This document shows, in pieces, positions 35,509-45,620 of a stretch of 64,000 nt of DNA (within the stretch, counting starts at the first letter, position 1; every line of letters starts with the position of its first letter). The position numbers and the translations under genes are program-made. The stretch comes from Bacteroidota bacterium (GTDB taxonomy: Bacteria; Bacteroidota; Bacteroidia; Chitinophagales; Chitinophagaceae). The DNA is taken from NCBI GenBank assembly GCA_023386555.1, contig JAEWJK010000017.1:73903-137902 (forward strand), read 5' to 3'. Below the pieces are notes generated by a model. That model was not told the origin of the DNA and searched no databases. It saw only the letters and a list, made by a program, of their open reading frames with translations.

Positions 35509-38289
35509 ATGAGACAAGTTAAGCTCTTGCTGTTTTTTACCTTTCTTGCATCAATAGCAAGATCTCAGAATTTTGGAGGCAATCCACCAACAAAATGGGC
35601 TCAGATAAACACTGACACAGTAAAAGTAATTTTTCCAACAGGTCTTGATAGCATTGCTCAACGTATAGCCACATTAGCCCATCATTTACAAAGAGATTCC
35701 ATATATAAACACCGTTATAAAAAAATCAGTATCGTTCTGCAGAATAATGCAACAATCTCTAACGCTTATGTTTCACTGGCCCCTTATCGAAGTGAATTTT
35801 ACTTAACACCTCCGCAAAATGCTTTTGAACTTGGTAGCTTAAGCTGGGCTGATAATTTAATTGTGCATGAATGGAGACATGTGCAGCAATACAATTATTT
35901 CAATCGTGGATTGGCATCTGTTGCTGGTGCTATTCTGGGTGAAGAAGGAAGAGCTTTGTTTAATGCTATAGCAGTACCTGATTGGTTCTTTGAAGGTGAT
36001 GCAGTTTTGGGAGAAACAAAATATACAAAACAGGGAAGAGGAAGATTGCCTTTGGCTTTTAGTAGTTATAAAAGTTTATTACTCGCCAACAAGGATTATT
36101 CTTACATGAAGCTTAGGAATGGATCTTTAAAAGACCTGGTACCTAACCATTATGATCTTGGTTATTTGTTAGTGGCTTATGGGGTAGAAAAATATGGTGA
36201 TGATTTCTGGACTAAAGTAACTGCCGATGCGGCTGCTTTTAAACCACTCATCTATCCTCTACAAGGTGCAGTAAAAAAGCATGCAGGAATATCTTATAAA
36301 CAATTCGTGAATGATGCATTTTCTTATTATCAGGATCAATGGAAAAAAGAAAACAAAGGATCAGATCTTAACTGGCTCACCAAAGAAAATAATTACAAAA
36401 CCGATTATCTCTTTCCTTATGCAGATAAAAAGGGAAAGACGATTGCATTAAAGCAAAGTTCAAAATCAAATCCTGCTTTTATTAGCCTATCCTCCGATGG
36501 AAAAGAAGATATTATTGCTGCACAGGATATAACCTTAGATCGTTATTTCTCTTATAGAAATGGAAGAATCGTTTATGCAGTTTATAGTCCAGATGCAAGA
36601 TGGTCCAACAGGGAATACAGCAACATTGTTTTGCTAGACATTAATACCGGTTCCAGGAAAAAATTGACTACTAAGTCAAAATATTTTTCTCCTGATATTT
36701 CATCAGATGGAAAGTATGTAGTGGCTGTTAACTTAGCAACAACCGGAGAACAGGGATTGGTATTAATGGATGACGAGGCTAAAATAACCAGGATTATAAA
36801 TCCCGGGAATGGTGAAGTATTCAGTTATCCAAAATTCTCAAAGAATGATGATGCTGTATTTGTAATTGCTCGTAACAGTAAAGGGTTAATGGGCCTTCAA
36901 AAATTTTCTTTGATCAAACAGAATAATGTAAGAGAAATCATTATTCCTTTTGGCAATTATGTTATCGGTTTTCCGGTGGTGAATGGGGATACTGTTACAT
37001 TTACTGCAACAACGAATGGTAGTGATGATGTATATGCCTGGGTTGAAACCAACAATAAATTGTATCACATTGCTTCTTATCCGTCAGGATTATATCAATC
37101 AACTTTGGCAAATGGAAAATTGATCGCCTCTGCTTTTACCGCTTCCGGCCAACGTCTGGCTGTTATTAATATGAATTGGAAAGAAGTAGCTGCACCACCA
37201 ACTGTAAATGATCTGTATGTTGACCAAGCCCTTGATGCTTCATTGAACATTACAAATATTCCTTCCGAAAGATTTTCATATCGTAAGTACAGTACATTAT
37301 CACATCCGTTCAACTTTCATAGCTGGAGACCATATTATGATCCACCAGAATATTCATTTACTGTTTACGGGCAAAATGTATTGAACACTATTGCAACTGA
37401 ATTAGCTTATACATACAATGAAAATGAGAACAGTCATAGCGCTTCCGGAAATCTTATTTATGGTGGCACATTCATACAGCCTTTTGTTGGATTAAATCAT
37501 ACATGGAACAGGTCATTGGCAGTAAGACCAGACACTGTTGCATATTGGAATGAAATGGAATGGTTTGCAGGGCTTCAGTTGCCTCTTGAACTTACAGGTG
37601 GTAAAATGTATCGTTATCTGAATTTATCCGCAAGTTATCATTCAAGCGATATTAATTTTACAGGTTCGAACAAAAACCTGTTTAAAGCAACCGATGTAAG
37701 ATATGTGCAGGGAAGAATCATTTTCACCAGCCAATTGCAAAAAGCAGCGCAGCATATATTTCCAAAGTTTGCATTTACAGGCCTACTGCAAATGAGAGCA
37801 TCAACGAATGTGCATGCAAGGCAGTTTTTAGCCTCGGGCAGTTTGTATTTGCCGGGCTTATTCAAAACACATAGCATCGTGGTTTCTGCAGCCTACCAGG
37901 GAAGAGATACAATGAGGAGATATGGCTTCACCAATAATTTCGCCTTTTCAAGAGGTTATGATGGTGGTGTAGATTTTCCTAGAATGTGGAAGATCGGAGG
38001 TAATTATCATTTTCCATTAATACATCCTGACTGGGGCTTTGCAAACCTTGTATACTTTCAAAGGATAAGAGCAAATGCATTTACTGATCTTACACAGGTG
38101 AAAAGTTTACGGACAGGCGCCGTTTCGAGTTATATTTCCAGTGGTGGAGAAGTTTATTTCGATACTAAATGGTGGAATCAACTGCCTGTAACATTCGGCA
38201 TTAGGTATAACAGGTTAATGAATGGAGGCCGGCTTGGACTTGCACCAAACCAATGGGAGATCATATTACCGGTTGATCTTATTCGTTGA
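35509..38289 (+). CDS. outer-membrane protein: gluzincin, beta-propeller and barrel
   Basis: 926 residues from the ATG at 35509, where MRQVKLLLFFTFLASIARSQ forms a signal peptide; an ATG 30 bp upstream is less likely. Residues 30-300 look like a peptidase-MA gluzincin: HEWRHVQQ (HExxH) and, 40 residues on, DWFFEGDAV with the third zinc ligand Glu. Residues about 300-600 resemble TolB/WD40 strands (SPDISSDGKYVVAVN, YPKFSKNDDAVFVIARN). The C-terminal 300 residues are aromatic alternating strands as in outer-membrane barrels. Function unknown; a surface metalloprotease is an inference. Confidence 0.75.
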   Translation: MRQVKLLLFFTFLASIARSQNFGGNPPTKWAQINTDTVKVIFPTGLDSIAQRIATLAHHLQRDSIYKHRYKKISIVLQNNATISNAYVSLAPYRSEFYLTPPQNAFELGSLSWADNLIVHEWRHVQQYNYFNRGLASVAGAILGEEGRALFNAIAVPDWFFEGDAVLGETKYTKQGRGRLPLAFSSYKSLLLANKDYSYMKLRNGSLKDLVPNHYDLGYLLVAYGVEKYGDDFWTKVTADAAAFKPLIYPLQGAVKKHAGISYKQFVNDAFSYYQDQWKKENKGSDLNWLTKENNYKTDYLFPYADKKGKTIALKQSSKSNPAFISLSSDGKEDIIAAQDITLDRYFSYRNGRIVYAVYSPDARWSNREYSNIVLLDINTGSRKKLTTKSKYFSPDISSDGKYVVAVNLATTGEQGLVLMDDEAKITRIINPGNGEVFSYPKFSKNDDAVFVIARNSKGLMGLQKFSLIKQNNVREIIIPFGNYVIGFPVVNGDTVTFTATTNGSDDVYAWVETNNKLYHIASYPSGLYQSTLANGKLIASAFTASGQRLAVINMNWKEVAAPPTVNDLYVDQALDASLNITNIPSERFSYRKYSTLSHPFNFHSWRPYYDPPEYSFTVYGQNVLNTIATELAYTYNENENSHSASGNLIYGGTFIQPFVGLNHTWNRSLAVRPDTVAYWNEMEWFAGLQLPLELTGGKMYRYLNLSASYHSSDINFTGSNKNLFKATDVRYVQGRIIFTSQLQKAAQHIFPKFAFTGLLQMRASTNVHARQFLASGSLYLPGLFKTHSIVVSAAYQGRDTMRRYGFTNNFAFSRGYDGGVDFPRMWKIGGNYHFPLIHPDWGFANLVYFQRIRANAFTDLTQVKSLRTGAVSSYISSGGEVYFDTKWWNQLPVTFGIRYNRLMNGGRLGLAPNQWEIILPVDLIR

Positions 38290-38314
38290 GGGATCTGCTT
38301 CGAAATGATATGCA

Positions 38315-38333
38315 GTACAAGTGAGTGACACAA
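38315..38333 (+). repeat. 19-mer GTACAAGTGAGTGACACAA, copy 3
   Basis: Third exact copy, 26 bp after the stop codon of the outer-membrane protein gene. Confidence 0.7.
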
Positions 38334-38441
38334 GGAACGATGCTATAAAAGCGGAACGCTGGCCTCATACTTCTTAAATTGTTAAAAAAATGCTGCCAAC
38401 TTATTGTTGAGAGACTTATTTTTGCGGCTGAATTTCAAGCT

Positions 38442-38654
38442 ATGGCACACGAAGTCCACGATTTTGACAATCCACAGGAAAAAGATATAAAGCACAACTG
38501 GGTAAACTCTTCAAGATTTTTATTTTACCTGCAGGTGTTTTGCATTGTTGCATTTATTTTAGGTGGATGTTACAGGCTGTATAACAATCGTTACCACGGT
38601 ACACCAAAAGTAGAAGTGCCTGATAACACACTGTCTACACCAAAGTATAAGTAA
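38442..38654 (+). CDS. small single-span membrane protein
   Basis: A 70-residue protein from the ATG at 38442 (MAHEVHDFDNPQEKD); an upstream in-frame start at 38379 is less likely. One hydrophobic helix, FLFYLQVFCIVAFILGGCY, then a polar tail PDNTLSTPKYK. Conserved-looking but not recognised. It lies just before the tRNA-Gly promoter. Confidence 0.6.
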   Translation: MAHEVHDFDNPQEKDIKHNWVNSSRFLFYLQVFCIVAFILGGCYRLYNNRYHGTPKVEVPDNTLSTPKYK

Positions 38655-38670
38655 AAAGTGGTGTAAAAAT

Positions 38671-38700
38671 TTTGCAGTAATTATTTGCACCCTATATTTG
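38671..38700 (+). promoter_or_regulatory. promoter of the tRNA-Gly/tRNA-Leu region
   Basis: TTTG at 38671 and TATATTTG at 38693 are separated by 18 bp, matching the Bacteroidota -33/-7 consensus; transcription would start near 38707, about 15 bp before tRNA-Gly. Confidence 0.7.
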
Positions 38701-38721
38701 CAGCCCATTAGTTCTTTACAT

Positions 38722-38794
<73 letters not shown>

Positions 38795-38805
38795 CATTGA
38801 AAATT

Positions 38806-38831
38806 ATCCCGCAATCAGCGGGATTTTTTTT
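38806..38831 (+). terminator. terminator after tRNA-Gly
   Basis: ATCCCGC/GCGGGAT stem, 5-nt loop, then T8. It implies separate transcription of the two tRNAs, or partial read-through. Confidence 0.8.
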
Positions 38832-38859
38832 CAGAACGATTCCGATCTATCGGGAAGGA

Positions 38860-38945
38860 GCCCTGGTGGTGAAATTGGTAGACACGCAGGACTTAAAATC
38901 CTGTGGGCAGCAATGTCCGTAACGGTTCAAGTCCGTTCCGGGGCA
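38860..38945 (+). tRNA. tRNA-Leu (TAA anticodon)
   Basis: Class II tRNA of 86 nt starting GCCCTGGTGGTGAAATTGGT; acceptor GCCCTGG pairs CCGGGGC; anticodon stem CAGGA/TCCTG with loop CTTAAAA; long variable arm TGGGCAGCAATGTCCGTA. CCA not encoded. Confidence 0.95.
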
Positions 38946-38948
38946 CAA

Positions 38949-38982
38949 AAAAAAGCGACATCGAAAGTGTCGCTTTTTTTAT
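38949..38982 (+). terminator. terminator after tRNA-Leu
   Basis: AAAGCGACA pairs TGTCGCTTT around TCGAAAG, with A and T tails; works in both directions, so it can also end the minus-strand gene at 39001. Confidence 0.8.
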
Positions 38983-39000
38983 TTCAATATATATAATCCA

Positions 39001-39837
39001 TTATTTGGAGTAAGCATACTCAATTCTTCCAACCAATCTTCTTTGCTTATCGTAGCAAACCTCTTTTGTTTTTAAACCATTGGCATCATAACTATACTGC
39101 CAAAGCAAATAAGTAGAAGTGCCTTGCAATGTTTGCATCATCTGGCTCACTCTTCCATTGGCATCGTATTCAAAAATGAAATCAGGTAACAGTTTTTTAC
39201 TCTTTGAATAAAAACGAACAATGTCTGTCAATTGCTTTTTATCATTGTAGTAATAAAAATAAGTTTCCAGCAAGCGGTTCTTCTTCATCCATCTTTCTTC
39301 TGCCAGGTTATCTTTTTCATCATACAGAAATTCAACCTTAACAGTGTCGGTTCTGTTCTTGATCTTCAACATATGATCCGGTGATCCGTTTTGCTTGTAA
39401 AACCATTGGTGTACCTCAATCGTATTGCCTGCATGTTCAGGATCGATGCTTTGTGTGGTGATCTTAGAAAGTTTCCCTTCCGCATTGTATTCGTAATCTG
39501 TTATATTCGATACTCCACGTAAACTGTCAGATGTTCTTCTTAGCCTATTGTTTTCAAAATGGCTAACTGTAGTAGTAGTTACATTCGATATAGAAGTTGT
39601 AGTGGTAGTAAGTCTTTTTTTATCCCTGCTCAGTTCCTGTTTTAGTTGAAAGTTGGGTGTTTGACTGTTGTCTGATTCAAAGCTTACACCTTTCACCTGG
39701 CTTTGATTGGTAGATTTTAGTAATACATAGTTGTTATTACTCTGTTGAGTAGAGATAATATCGTTATAGTAATGTTGAGTAAAACCGTGAAAAAAGAATA
39801 GTAACAGAACCGGTAATGCAAACATCTTTTTCATCAA
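39001..39837 (-). CDS. secreted protein with YD-like repeats
   Basis: A 278-residue protein with a signal peptide (MMKKMFALPVLLLFFFHGFT). The mature part is a chain of short beta strands with YD/RHS-like pattern: ITDYEYNAEGKLSKITTQS, VEFLYDEKDNLAEER, FIFEYDANGRVSQM and QYSYDANGLKTKE. No toxin or lipobox motif. Probably surface or periplasmic; function unknown. Confidence 0.7.
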   Translation of the reverse strand: MMKKMFALPVLLLFFFHGFTQHYYNDIISTQQSNNNYVLLKSTNQSQVKGVSFESDNSQTPNFQLKQELSRDKKRLTTTTTSISNVTTTTVSHFENNRLRRTSDSLRGVSNITDYEYNAEGKLSKITTQSIDPEHAGNTIEVHQWFYKQNGSPDHMLKIKNRTDTVKVEFLYDEKDNLAEERWMKKNRLLETYFYYYNDKKQLTDIVRFYSKSKKLLPDFIFEYDANGRVSQMMQTLQGTSTYLLWQYSYDANGLKTKEVCYDKQRRLVGRIEYAYSK

Positions 39838-39943
39838 GGGAGAATTTCCTCAAAAATAAACTTCCTGAAGTCAGTTGTCAAAAACAGGCTGTTAACAAAC
39901 TTGTCTCTTATCATTAGTTGTGTATTTTTATTCAAACGTTAAC

Positions 39944-41038
39944 ATGTCTCATCTCCCCGAAAGAAAGGAAAAGATTTGTTTGAATTGCAAGTCTGTAATT
40001 TATGGTCGTTTTTGCCATGTCTGCGGCCAGCAGAATACTGAGCCGAAAGAAACTTTTTGGGGCCTCATCACTCATTTTATTTATGATGTAACGCACTTCG
40101 ATGGAAAATTCTTTGCTACTACCAAACATCTTTTATTCAGGCCTGGATATTTAGCTTACGAATACTTGAGAGGAAGAAGAGCAAGCTATCTTAATCCGAT
40201 AAAGATGTATGTGTTTACATCGGCTTTCTTTTTTATTCTTTTCTTCTCTTTCATTAAAACGGATAAAGACGAAGCTCAACAGGCAAAAGAAAAAGCTGCG
40301 TTAATAGAGAAAAGGAAGGAATTAGAAAATGCGATATTGAATGAAGCTGACAGTACAGAACGTAAAGCGTTACGCAAACAGATTGACAGACTAAATAATC
40401 GGATTAAATATTGGGGACAAACTGGTATTATAAAAGTAGCAGATGAGGATATCTCCACGGTGGATGATGAGAATGTGATAGGTGGGGAAGATCTTCCAAG
40501 AACAGTAGCAGCCTACGATTCTATCCAGGCTTCATTACCGGCTGAAAAAAGAGATGGATGGTTTTACAGAACAGGTATCAGGAAAATAATTTCCATCAAT
40601 GAAAAAAACAGGGGAAGCAGAAAACAATTCTGGCTCAAGGTGAATGAAAAGTTTACTCATTCTATTCCGCAAATGATGTTTGTTTCTTTACCCTTTGTGG
40701 CACTGATTCTTAAATTGCTGTATATACGACGAAAACAATATTACTATGTGAATCATGTTGTATTCACAGTAAATTTATATATAGCCATCTATTTATTGCT
40801 GTTACTTTTTTATGCATTTGCCGGTTTATTCAATGTAACAGGAATAAGAATATTTGAGATAATGGCGATAATTACCTTCCTGGGTATATTCTTCTATGTC
40901 TATAAATCATTACGCAATTTTTATAAACAAAGGAGAGCAAAGACGATCTTTAAATACTTTCTGTTTCTTTACCTGTTTATAATGATGATCAGCATATTGA
41001 TGCTGGTATATCTTTTAACCTCTGCACTTTTAATTTAA
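39944..41038 (+). CDS. DUF3667 membrane protein
   Basis: 364 residues from the ATG at 39944 (MSHLPERKE). An N-terminal zinc-ribbon-like cluster CLNCKSVIYGRFCHVCGQQ is followed by the DUF3667 motif FDGKFFATTKHLLFRPGYLA, an Arg-rich GRRASYLNP, one membrane helix, a charged coiled-coil-like stretch (about 115-165), and four more hydrophobic helices near the C-terminus. Function unknown. mazG starts 4 bp downstream, so the genes are probably cotranscribed. Confidence 0.85.
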   Translation: MSHLPERKEKICLNCKSVIYGRFCHVCGQQNTEPKETFWGLITHFIYDVTHFDGKFFATTKHLLFRPGYLAYEYLRGRRASYLNPIKMYVFTSAFFFILFFSFIKTDKDEAQQAKEKAALIEKRKELENAILNEADSTERKALRKQIDRLNNRIKYWGQTGIIKVADEDISTVDDENVIGGEDLPRTVAAYDSIQASLPAEKRDGWFYRTGIRKIISINEKNRGSRKQFWLKVNEKFTHSIPQMMFVSLPFVALILKLLYIRRKQYYYVNHVVFTVNLYIAIYLLLLLFYAFAGLFNVTGIRIFEIMAIITFLGIFFYVYKSLRNFYKQRRAKTIFKYFLFLYLFIMMISILMLVYLLTSALLI

Positions 41039-41042
41039 TAAC

Positions 41043-41816
41043 ATGCAAGCCGTTTCAGATTCTTTTATAAAATTGGTGACGATAATGGATGAGTTAAGGG
41101 AGAAATGTCCCTGGGATAAAAAGCAAACCATCCATACACTTCGTTCGATGACAATTGAAGAGTTATATGAACTGGCTGATGCAATCACAGAAGAGAACTG
41201 GCAACATATAAAAGAAGAGTTAGGTGATCTTTTGTTGCATATTCTTTTCTATTCAAAAATTGGCTCTGAACAAAAACAATTCACTTTACAGGAAGTAATA
41301 GATGGCATTGCACAAAAGCTCATTATTCGTCATCCACATATTTATGGAGATGTACAGGTGAATTCTGAAGAAGATGTAAAACGTAACTGGGAAAAGATCA
41401 AGATAAAGGAAGGAAAAGATTCTGTGTTGAGTGGTGTTCCCAAATCTTTGCCTGCCATTGTAAAAGCCAGCAGGGTACAGGAAAAAGCAAAGCAGGTAGG
41501 TTTTGAATGGGAGAATAAAGCCGATGTATGGAAGAAAGTGGAAGAAGAGATGGACGAGTTAAAAGAAGCAGAAACAATCTCTGTAGAGCGAACAGAAGAA
41601 GAATTTGGTGATCTTTTGTTTAGCCTGGTGAACTATGCACGGTTTTTGCATATTGATGCCGAAACTGCATTAGAAAAAACAAATAAGAAGTTTATTTATC
41701 GTTTTCAGCAGATGGAAGAAAAGGCAAAAGCTAATGGAAGATCATTAACCGATATGTCTTTGCAGGAAATGGATGACATCTGGAACGAAATAAAAACCAA
41801 AAAAGATAATTCTTGA
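41043..41816 (+). CDS. mazG: nucleoside triphosphate pyrophosphohydrolase
   Basis: House-cleaning NTP pyrophosphatase of 257 residues with two MazG domains. The first shows KCPWDKKQTIHTLRSMTIEE and EELGDLLLHILFYSKI with the metal-binding Glu and Asp, and VKRNWEKIK in between; the second has EEEMDELKEAE and EEFGDLLFSLVNYAR. Its stop overlaps the TTG start of the kinase gene by 4 bp (TTGA). Confidence 0.95.
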   Translation: MQAVSDSFIKLVTIMDELREKCPWDKKQTIHTLRSMTIEELYELADAITEENWQHIKEELGDLLLHILFYSKIGSEQKQFTLQEVIDGIAQKLIIRHPHIYGDVQVNSEEDVKRNWEKIKIKEGKDSVLSGVPKSLPAIVKASRVQEKAKQVGFEWENKADVWKKVEEEMDELKEAETISVERTEEEFGDLLFSLVNYARFLHIDAETALEKTNKKFIYRFQQMEEKAKANGRSLTDMSLQEMDDIWNEIKTKKDNS

Positions 41817-44800
41817 TTGAGTTTCTCAAATCATCTTTCAATACTAAAAAGCACCTGCTGATTGCTGCAGTATGGATGTTTGTTATCTCATTTTTAGTAA
41901 GCAGTTTTTTTTCTTATCGTACATCAATCAATAGGGCCAAAAACCAGGTAGAAGAACATCTTCAGGAAAACCAGGAAGCTTTTCATGATCTGTTGAACGA
42001 TACGATACTACTTCACCAGCTTCACACGAATACACTGAATAGAGATACAAGACCTGGTGTGTATGATGAGCCTTTCGGAATGTTTATTTATACAAGAAAT
42101 GATCTCGGTAATCCAATACTCACTTTCTGGAATAGTCATGAAGTGGAACCCAACATCACTGATGTAAACAGGAAAGATGGAAGTGTTTTAGTAAAATACC
42201 AGAATGGATTTTTTGTTTTAGAGAAGCATACAGTTATTGTAAGAAGTCAAAAGTTGATCACTATCGCTTTGTTTCCGATCAAGTGGGATTACTTCCTGGA
42301 GAATCGTTACCTCAATTCTGAATTTGCTGCATTAAAAGGTGCAGGTAAGTTGTATAATGTTTCTGCGTCGGTAAAAAATAATGCCGTTAAAGATGTTCAT
42401 GGTAAACCTGTATTTTCTTTAGAGAATACGGAAAATAAAAGCATACACCGTTATGATAACTTTTCTATTGTTCTCTGGATATTAGGCACATTGTTCCTGT
42501 TCTTTTACATCAATGCAGTAGCCAATAATATTTTCAAAGAGAAAGGTCTCTTACGATCTGTTTTGTTTATTGCCTCTATCATTGTTATATATAGATTAAT
42601 AACAATCTTCATTCCTTTTCCCTTCGATTTTAAGAAGCTGGAACTTTTCGATTCGTCCATCTATGCATCATCTGCCATATTGCCCTCATTAGGTGATTTG
42701 CTCCTAAACAGTTTGTTGATTTTCTGGATAGTGATCTTTATCAAAACTCATTTTCTCAGCCGATCTCAATTACCTTTCAAAGTATCCGAAAGGCAAAGCT
42801 GGATGTTAAATGGAATCATTTCTGCCATACTTATTCTAGCAGCTTTTTTATTAGCAGATATTGTACAAAGCCTGGTGGAAGATTCACAAATATCATTTGA
42901 TGTAACCGATTTTTTCAGCCTTAATATATACACGGTAGTATCGTTCTTTATACTCACCTTACTGCTTTTATCTTTCTATCATGCCAGTCATATCTTACTG
43001 CACTTGTCAAACCTTTTACCTTCCATTGATTTCAGTTATCGTTTGCTGATGTCAGGTATGATTGGTTTGCTGGTACTTGTATTTAGTCCATTCGATACTG
43101 CCAACAGTATTAATGTAATTGTATTAGCCTGGCTCATCATCTATCTTTTCATATTGAACAAAAGACAGCAGGATTGGCGAAGACCGATCATGAGATCATC
43201 TATGTTCATTTTCTGGATCATGTTTTTTTCTTTATCGGTCACTTCTATTTTGGTATACCAAACCAGACGAACAGAAAAAGAAGAGAGAAGAGTTACAGCA
43301 GAAAGACTGGCTATTCAAACAGATCCTTCCGGTGAGAATCTCATGGGTATTGCCATCACTAATCTGGAGAACAAATGGCTGGCTGAAAACTATCATCGTT
43401 TTAGTTTGGAGAATGCGAATAAGTTTTTAAAAGATAGCTTGATCACAGAAAACTTCGCAGGTTATTTAAACAAATTCGATACAAGAATTTATACCTACGA
43501 TAGCCTGTTTCATCCGTTACATAATGAAGATTCTACTACTTACCCCATAATCAAATCACTCATACAAACCAGTGCACAACCTACACGAACTGAAGGGTTA
43601 TATTATTATGACAAAAATGGTCCCGATAGGTTCACATTTTTTTTAGAGAAAGAAGTAAAAGCTAAACAAGGACATATCACCGGTTATTTATTCATTGTTG
43701 CAAAGCCAAAGCGGTATAAAAGTGAAGCTTTGTACCCGGAATTATTCAGTCAGTCTGTAGATGGTTCTTCGGAGATAAATTCTAATTACGCCTATGCTAT
43801 TTATAACAATGGTAAACTTATTAATAGCTATAATGATTTTAATTTCTCAAGGCAACTTTCAGCCAGGCAAATACCGGTTCTGGAAATGGAATGGCGTGAA
43901 GTAAATGGCCGTTCAGAGTTGTGGTATAAAGCAGCAAGCAATAAGATCATTGTGGTGGTGAAGAAAAACTCAACTTCAATAGAAGCAGTAACACTTTTTG
44001 CTTATTTCTTTTTCTCTTTCCTGTTCATTGTATTGTTGTTTCATGCAGGCAGGTTTTTAATACGATCTAATCTTGATTGGAATGTACTTCGTAAAGCAGC
44101 ATCATTATCTATCAGGAACCAGATACATCTCACCATCATATTCATCAGCTTGTTTTCATTTATCATTATTGGTATCGCCACTATTTCATTTTTTGTAGTA
44201 AGATTCAATAAAGCTAACAACGAACGATTGGGTAGAACTATACAGGTAATGGCAAATGAAATGGAATCGAGGATCAATGAGATCAGAGTATCTGACGACC
44301 AGATATCATTGAACGATCTTGGTTTGAGCAGTGAGTTGGATAAAGTACTTGCTGAAGTATCAGACATTCATAACGTGGATGTAAATTTTTATGATGGACA
44401 GGGAAGCCTTCGGTTGTCAACTATTCCTTATCTGTACAACAAAGGTATTATGAACAGGAAGATGAATCCTGTTGCCTTCTTTGAAATGAATCATAACAGG
44501 AGAGCTGAGTGGTTACAGAAAGAATCTGTCGGTAACTTTTCATACCTGAGCATTTATATTCCGATAAAAGATGAAAGCCAGCAGACATTTGCTTATTTGA
44601 ATATTCCTTATCTCAATTCACAGAGAGAATTGAATGAAGAGATATCAAATTTTCTCGTAACACTTATCAATCTGAATGCGTTTATATTTTTGTTAGCCGG
44701 TGCAATTGCATTTTTTCTGGCCAATAAGATCACTTCTTCTTTTAATATTCTTACTACGAAAATGCGAGAAGTAAATCTTGGTCGTGTGAATGAAGAGATT

Positions 44801-45571
44801 ACGTGGAAGAATCGTGATGAGATCGGTGCTTTGGTGAATGAATACAATACAATGGTTCGAAAACTAGAAGCCAGTGCCGATGCTTTAGCGAAGAGTGAGA
44901 GGGAAGGAGCATGGCGGGAAATGGCAAGACAGGTAGCACATGAAATAAAAAATCCGCTCACACCAATGAAACTGAGTATTCAGCACCTGCAAAGAGCGAT
45001 TGATGCAGGTTCTCCAAATGTGAAAGAACTATCACAAAGAATGGCTGCTACATTGATTGAACAGATAGATCAATTAGCAAAGATTGCTGCCGACTTTTCT
45101 CAGTTTGCCAATATCGGTAACATAAAACCCGAAGTGGTAGATGTTGAACAGGTGCTGCAATCATTGATCGGTTTGTATAGTTCAGATGATAACCTTTCGT
45201 TTGATTTTAATTCATCTGTTCTGCATCCGAAAATATATGCAGATAAAACACAGATCAATCGTCTCTTCACTAACCTTATCAAAAATGCAATTGAAGCAAG
45301 TGATGAGAATGCAATGATCAATATCCATATTAATATCTCGGAAAATGATGGAGATATATTAATTACTGTAAAAGATGAGGGAGCAGGTATTCCTGCATCA
45401 ATGCAGAAGAAGATGTTCTCGCCCAACTTCACTACAAAGTCTTCGGGTACAGGATTAGGACTTGCTATCTGCAAAGCCATTGTAGAAAAAGCAAATGGTT
45501 CTATCTGGTTCGAAACAGAAGAAAGAAAAGGAACTACTTTCTTTGTTTTATTTCCTGCTTACGCTGATTGA
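41813..45571 (+). CDS. NtrY-like membrane sensor histidine kinase
   Basis: A very large kinase of 1252 residues. It probably starts at TTG 41813, overlapping mazG, because no closer ATG precedes the first membrane helix (HLLIAAVWMFVISFLVSSFF). Several hydrophobic helices lie between residues 15 and 480, two long extracytoplasmic regions follow, and another membrane pair is near 750 and 950. HAMP is near 970-1025, then REMARQVAHEIKNPLTPMKL with the phospho-His, NLIKNAIEAS (N box), DEGAGIP and SSGTGLGLAICK. The KNPLTP motif is that of NtrY kinases. No response regulator is adjacent. Confidence 0.92.
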   Translation: MIEFLKSSFNTKKHLLIAAVWMFVISFLVSSFFSYRTSINRAKNQVEEHLQENQEAFHDLLNDTILLHQLHTNTLNRDTRPGVYDEPFGMFIYTRNDLGNPILTFWNSHEVEPNITDVNRKDGSVLVKYQNGFFVLEKHTVIVRSQKLITIALFPIKWDYFLENRYLNSEFAALKGAGKLYNVSASVKNNAVKDVHGKPVFSLENTENKSIHRYDNFSIVLWILGTLFLFFYINAVANNIFKEKGLLRSVLFIASIIVIYRLITIFIPFPFDFKKLELFDSSIYASSAILPSLGDLLLNSLLIFWIVIFIKTHFLSRSQLPFKVSERQSWMLNGIISAILILAAFLLADIVQSLVEDSQISFDVTDFFSLNIYTVVSFFILTLLLLSFYHASHILLHLSNLLPSIDFSYRLLMSGMIGLLVLVFSPFDTANSINVIVLAWLIIYLFILNKRQQDWRRPIMRSSMFIFWIMFFSLSVTSILVYQTRRTEKEERRVTAERLAIQTDPSGENLMGIAITNLENKWLAENYHRFSLENANKFLKDSLITENFAGYLNKFDTRIYTYDSLFHPLHNEDSTTYPIIKSLIQTSAQPTRTEGLYYYDKNGPDRFTFFLEKEVKAKQGHITGYLFIVAKPKRYKSEALYPELFSQSVDGSSEINSNYAYAIYNNGKLINSYNDFNFSRQLSARQIPVLEMEWREVNGRSELWYKAASNKIIVVVKKNSTSIEAVTLFAYFFFSFLFIVLLFHAGRFLIRSNLDWNVLRKAASLSIRNQIHLTIIFISLFSFIIIGIATISFFVVRFNKANNERLGRTIQVMANEMESRINEIRVSDDQISLNDLGLSSELDKVLAEVSDIHNVDVNFYDGQGSLRLSTIPYLYNKGIMNRKMNPVAFFEMNHNRRAEWLQKESVGNFSYLSIYIPIKDESQQTFAYLNIPYLNSQRELNEEISNFLVTLINLNAFIFLLAGAIAFFLANKITSSFNILTTKMREVNLGRVNEEITWKNRDEIGALVNEYNTMVRKLEASADALAKSEREGAWREMARQVAHEIKNPLTPMKLSIQHLQRAIDAGSPNVKELSQRMAATLIEQIDQLAKIAADFSQFANIGNIKPEVVDVEQVLQSLIGLYSSDDNLSFDFNSSVLHPKIYADKTQINRLFTNLIKNAIEASDENAMINIHINISENDGDILITVKDEGAGIPASMQKKMFSPNFTTKSSGTGLGLAICKAIVEKANGSIWFETEERKGTTFFVLFPAYAD

Positions 45572-45620
45572 TGACACCGGGATCACAAACAAGACACTAA
45601 ATTCGAAAAGTGTTGTATTC

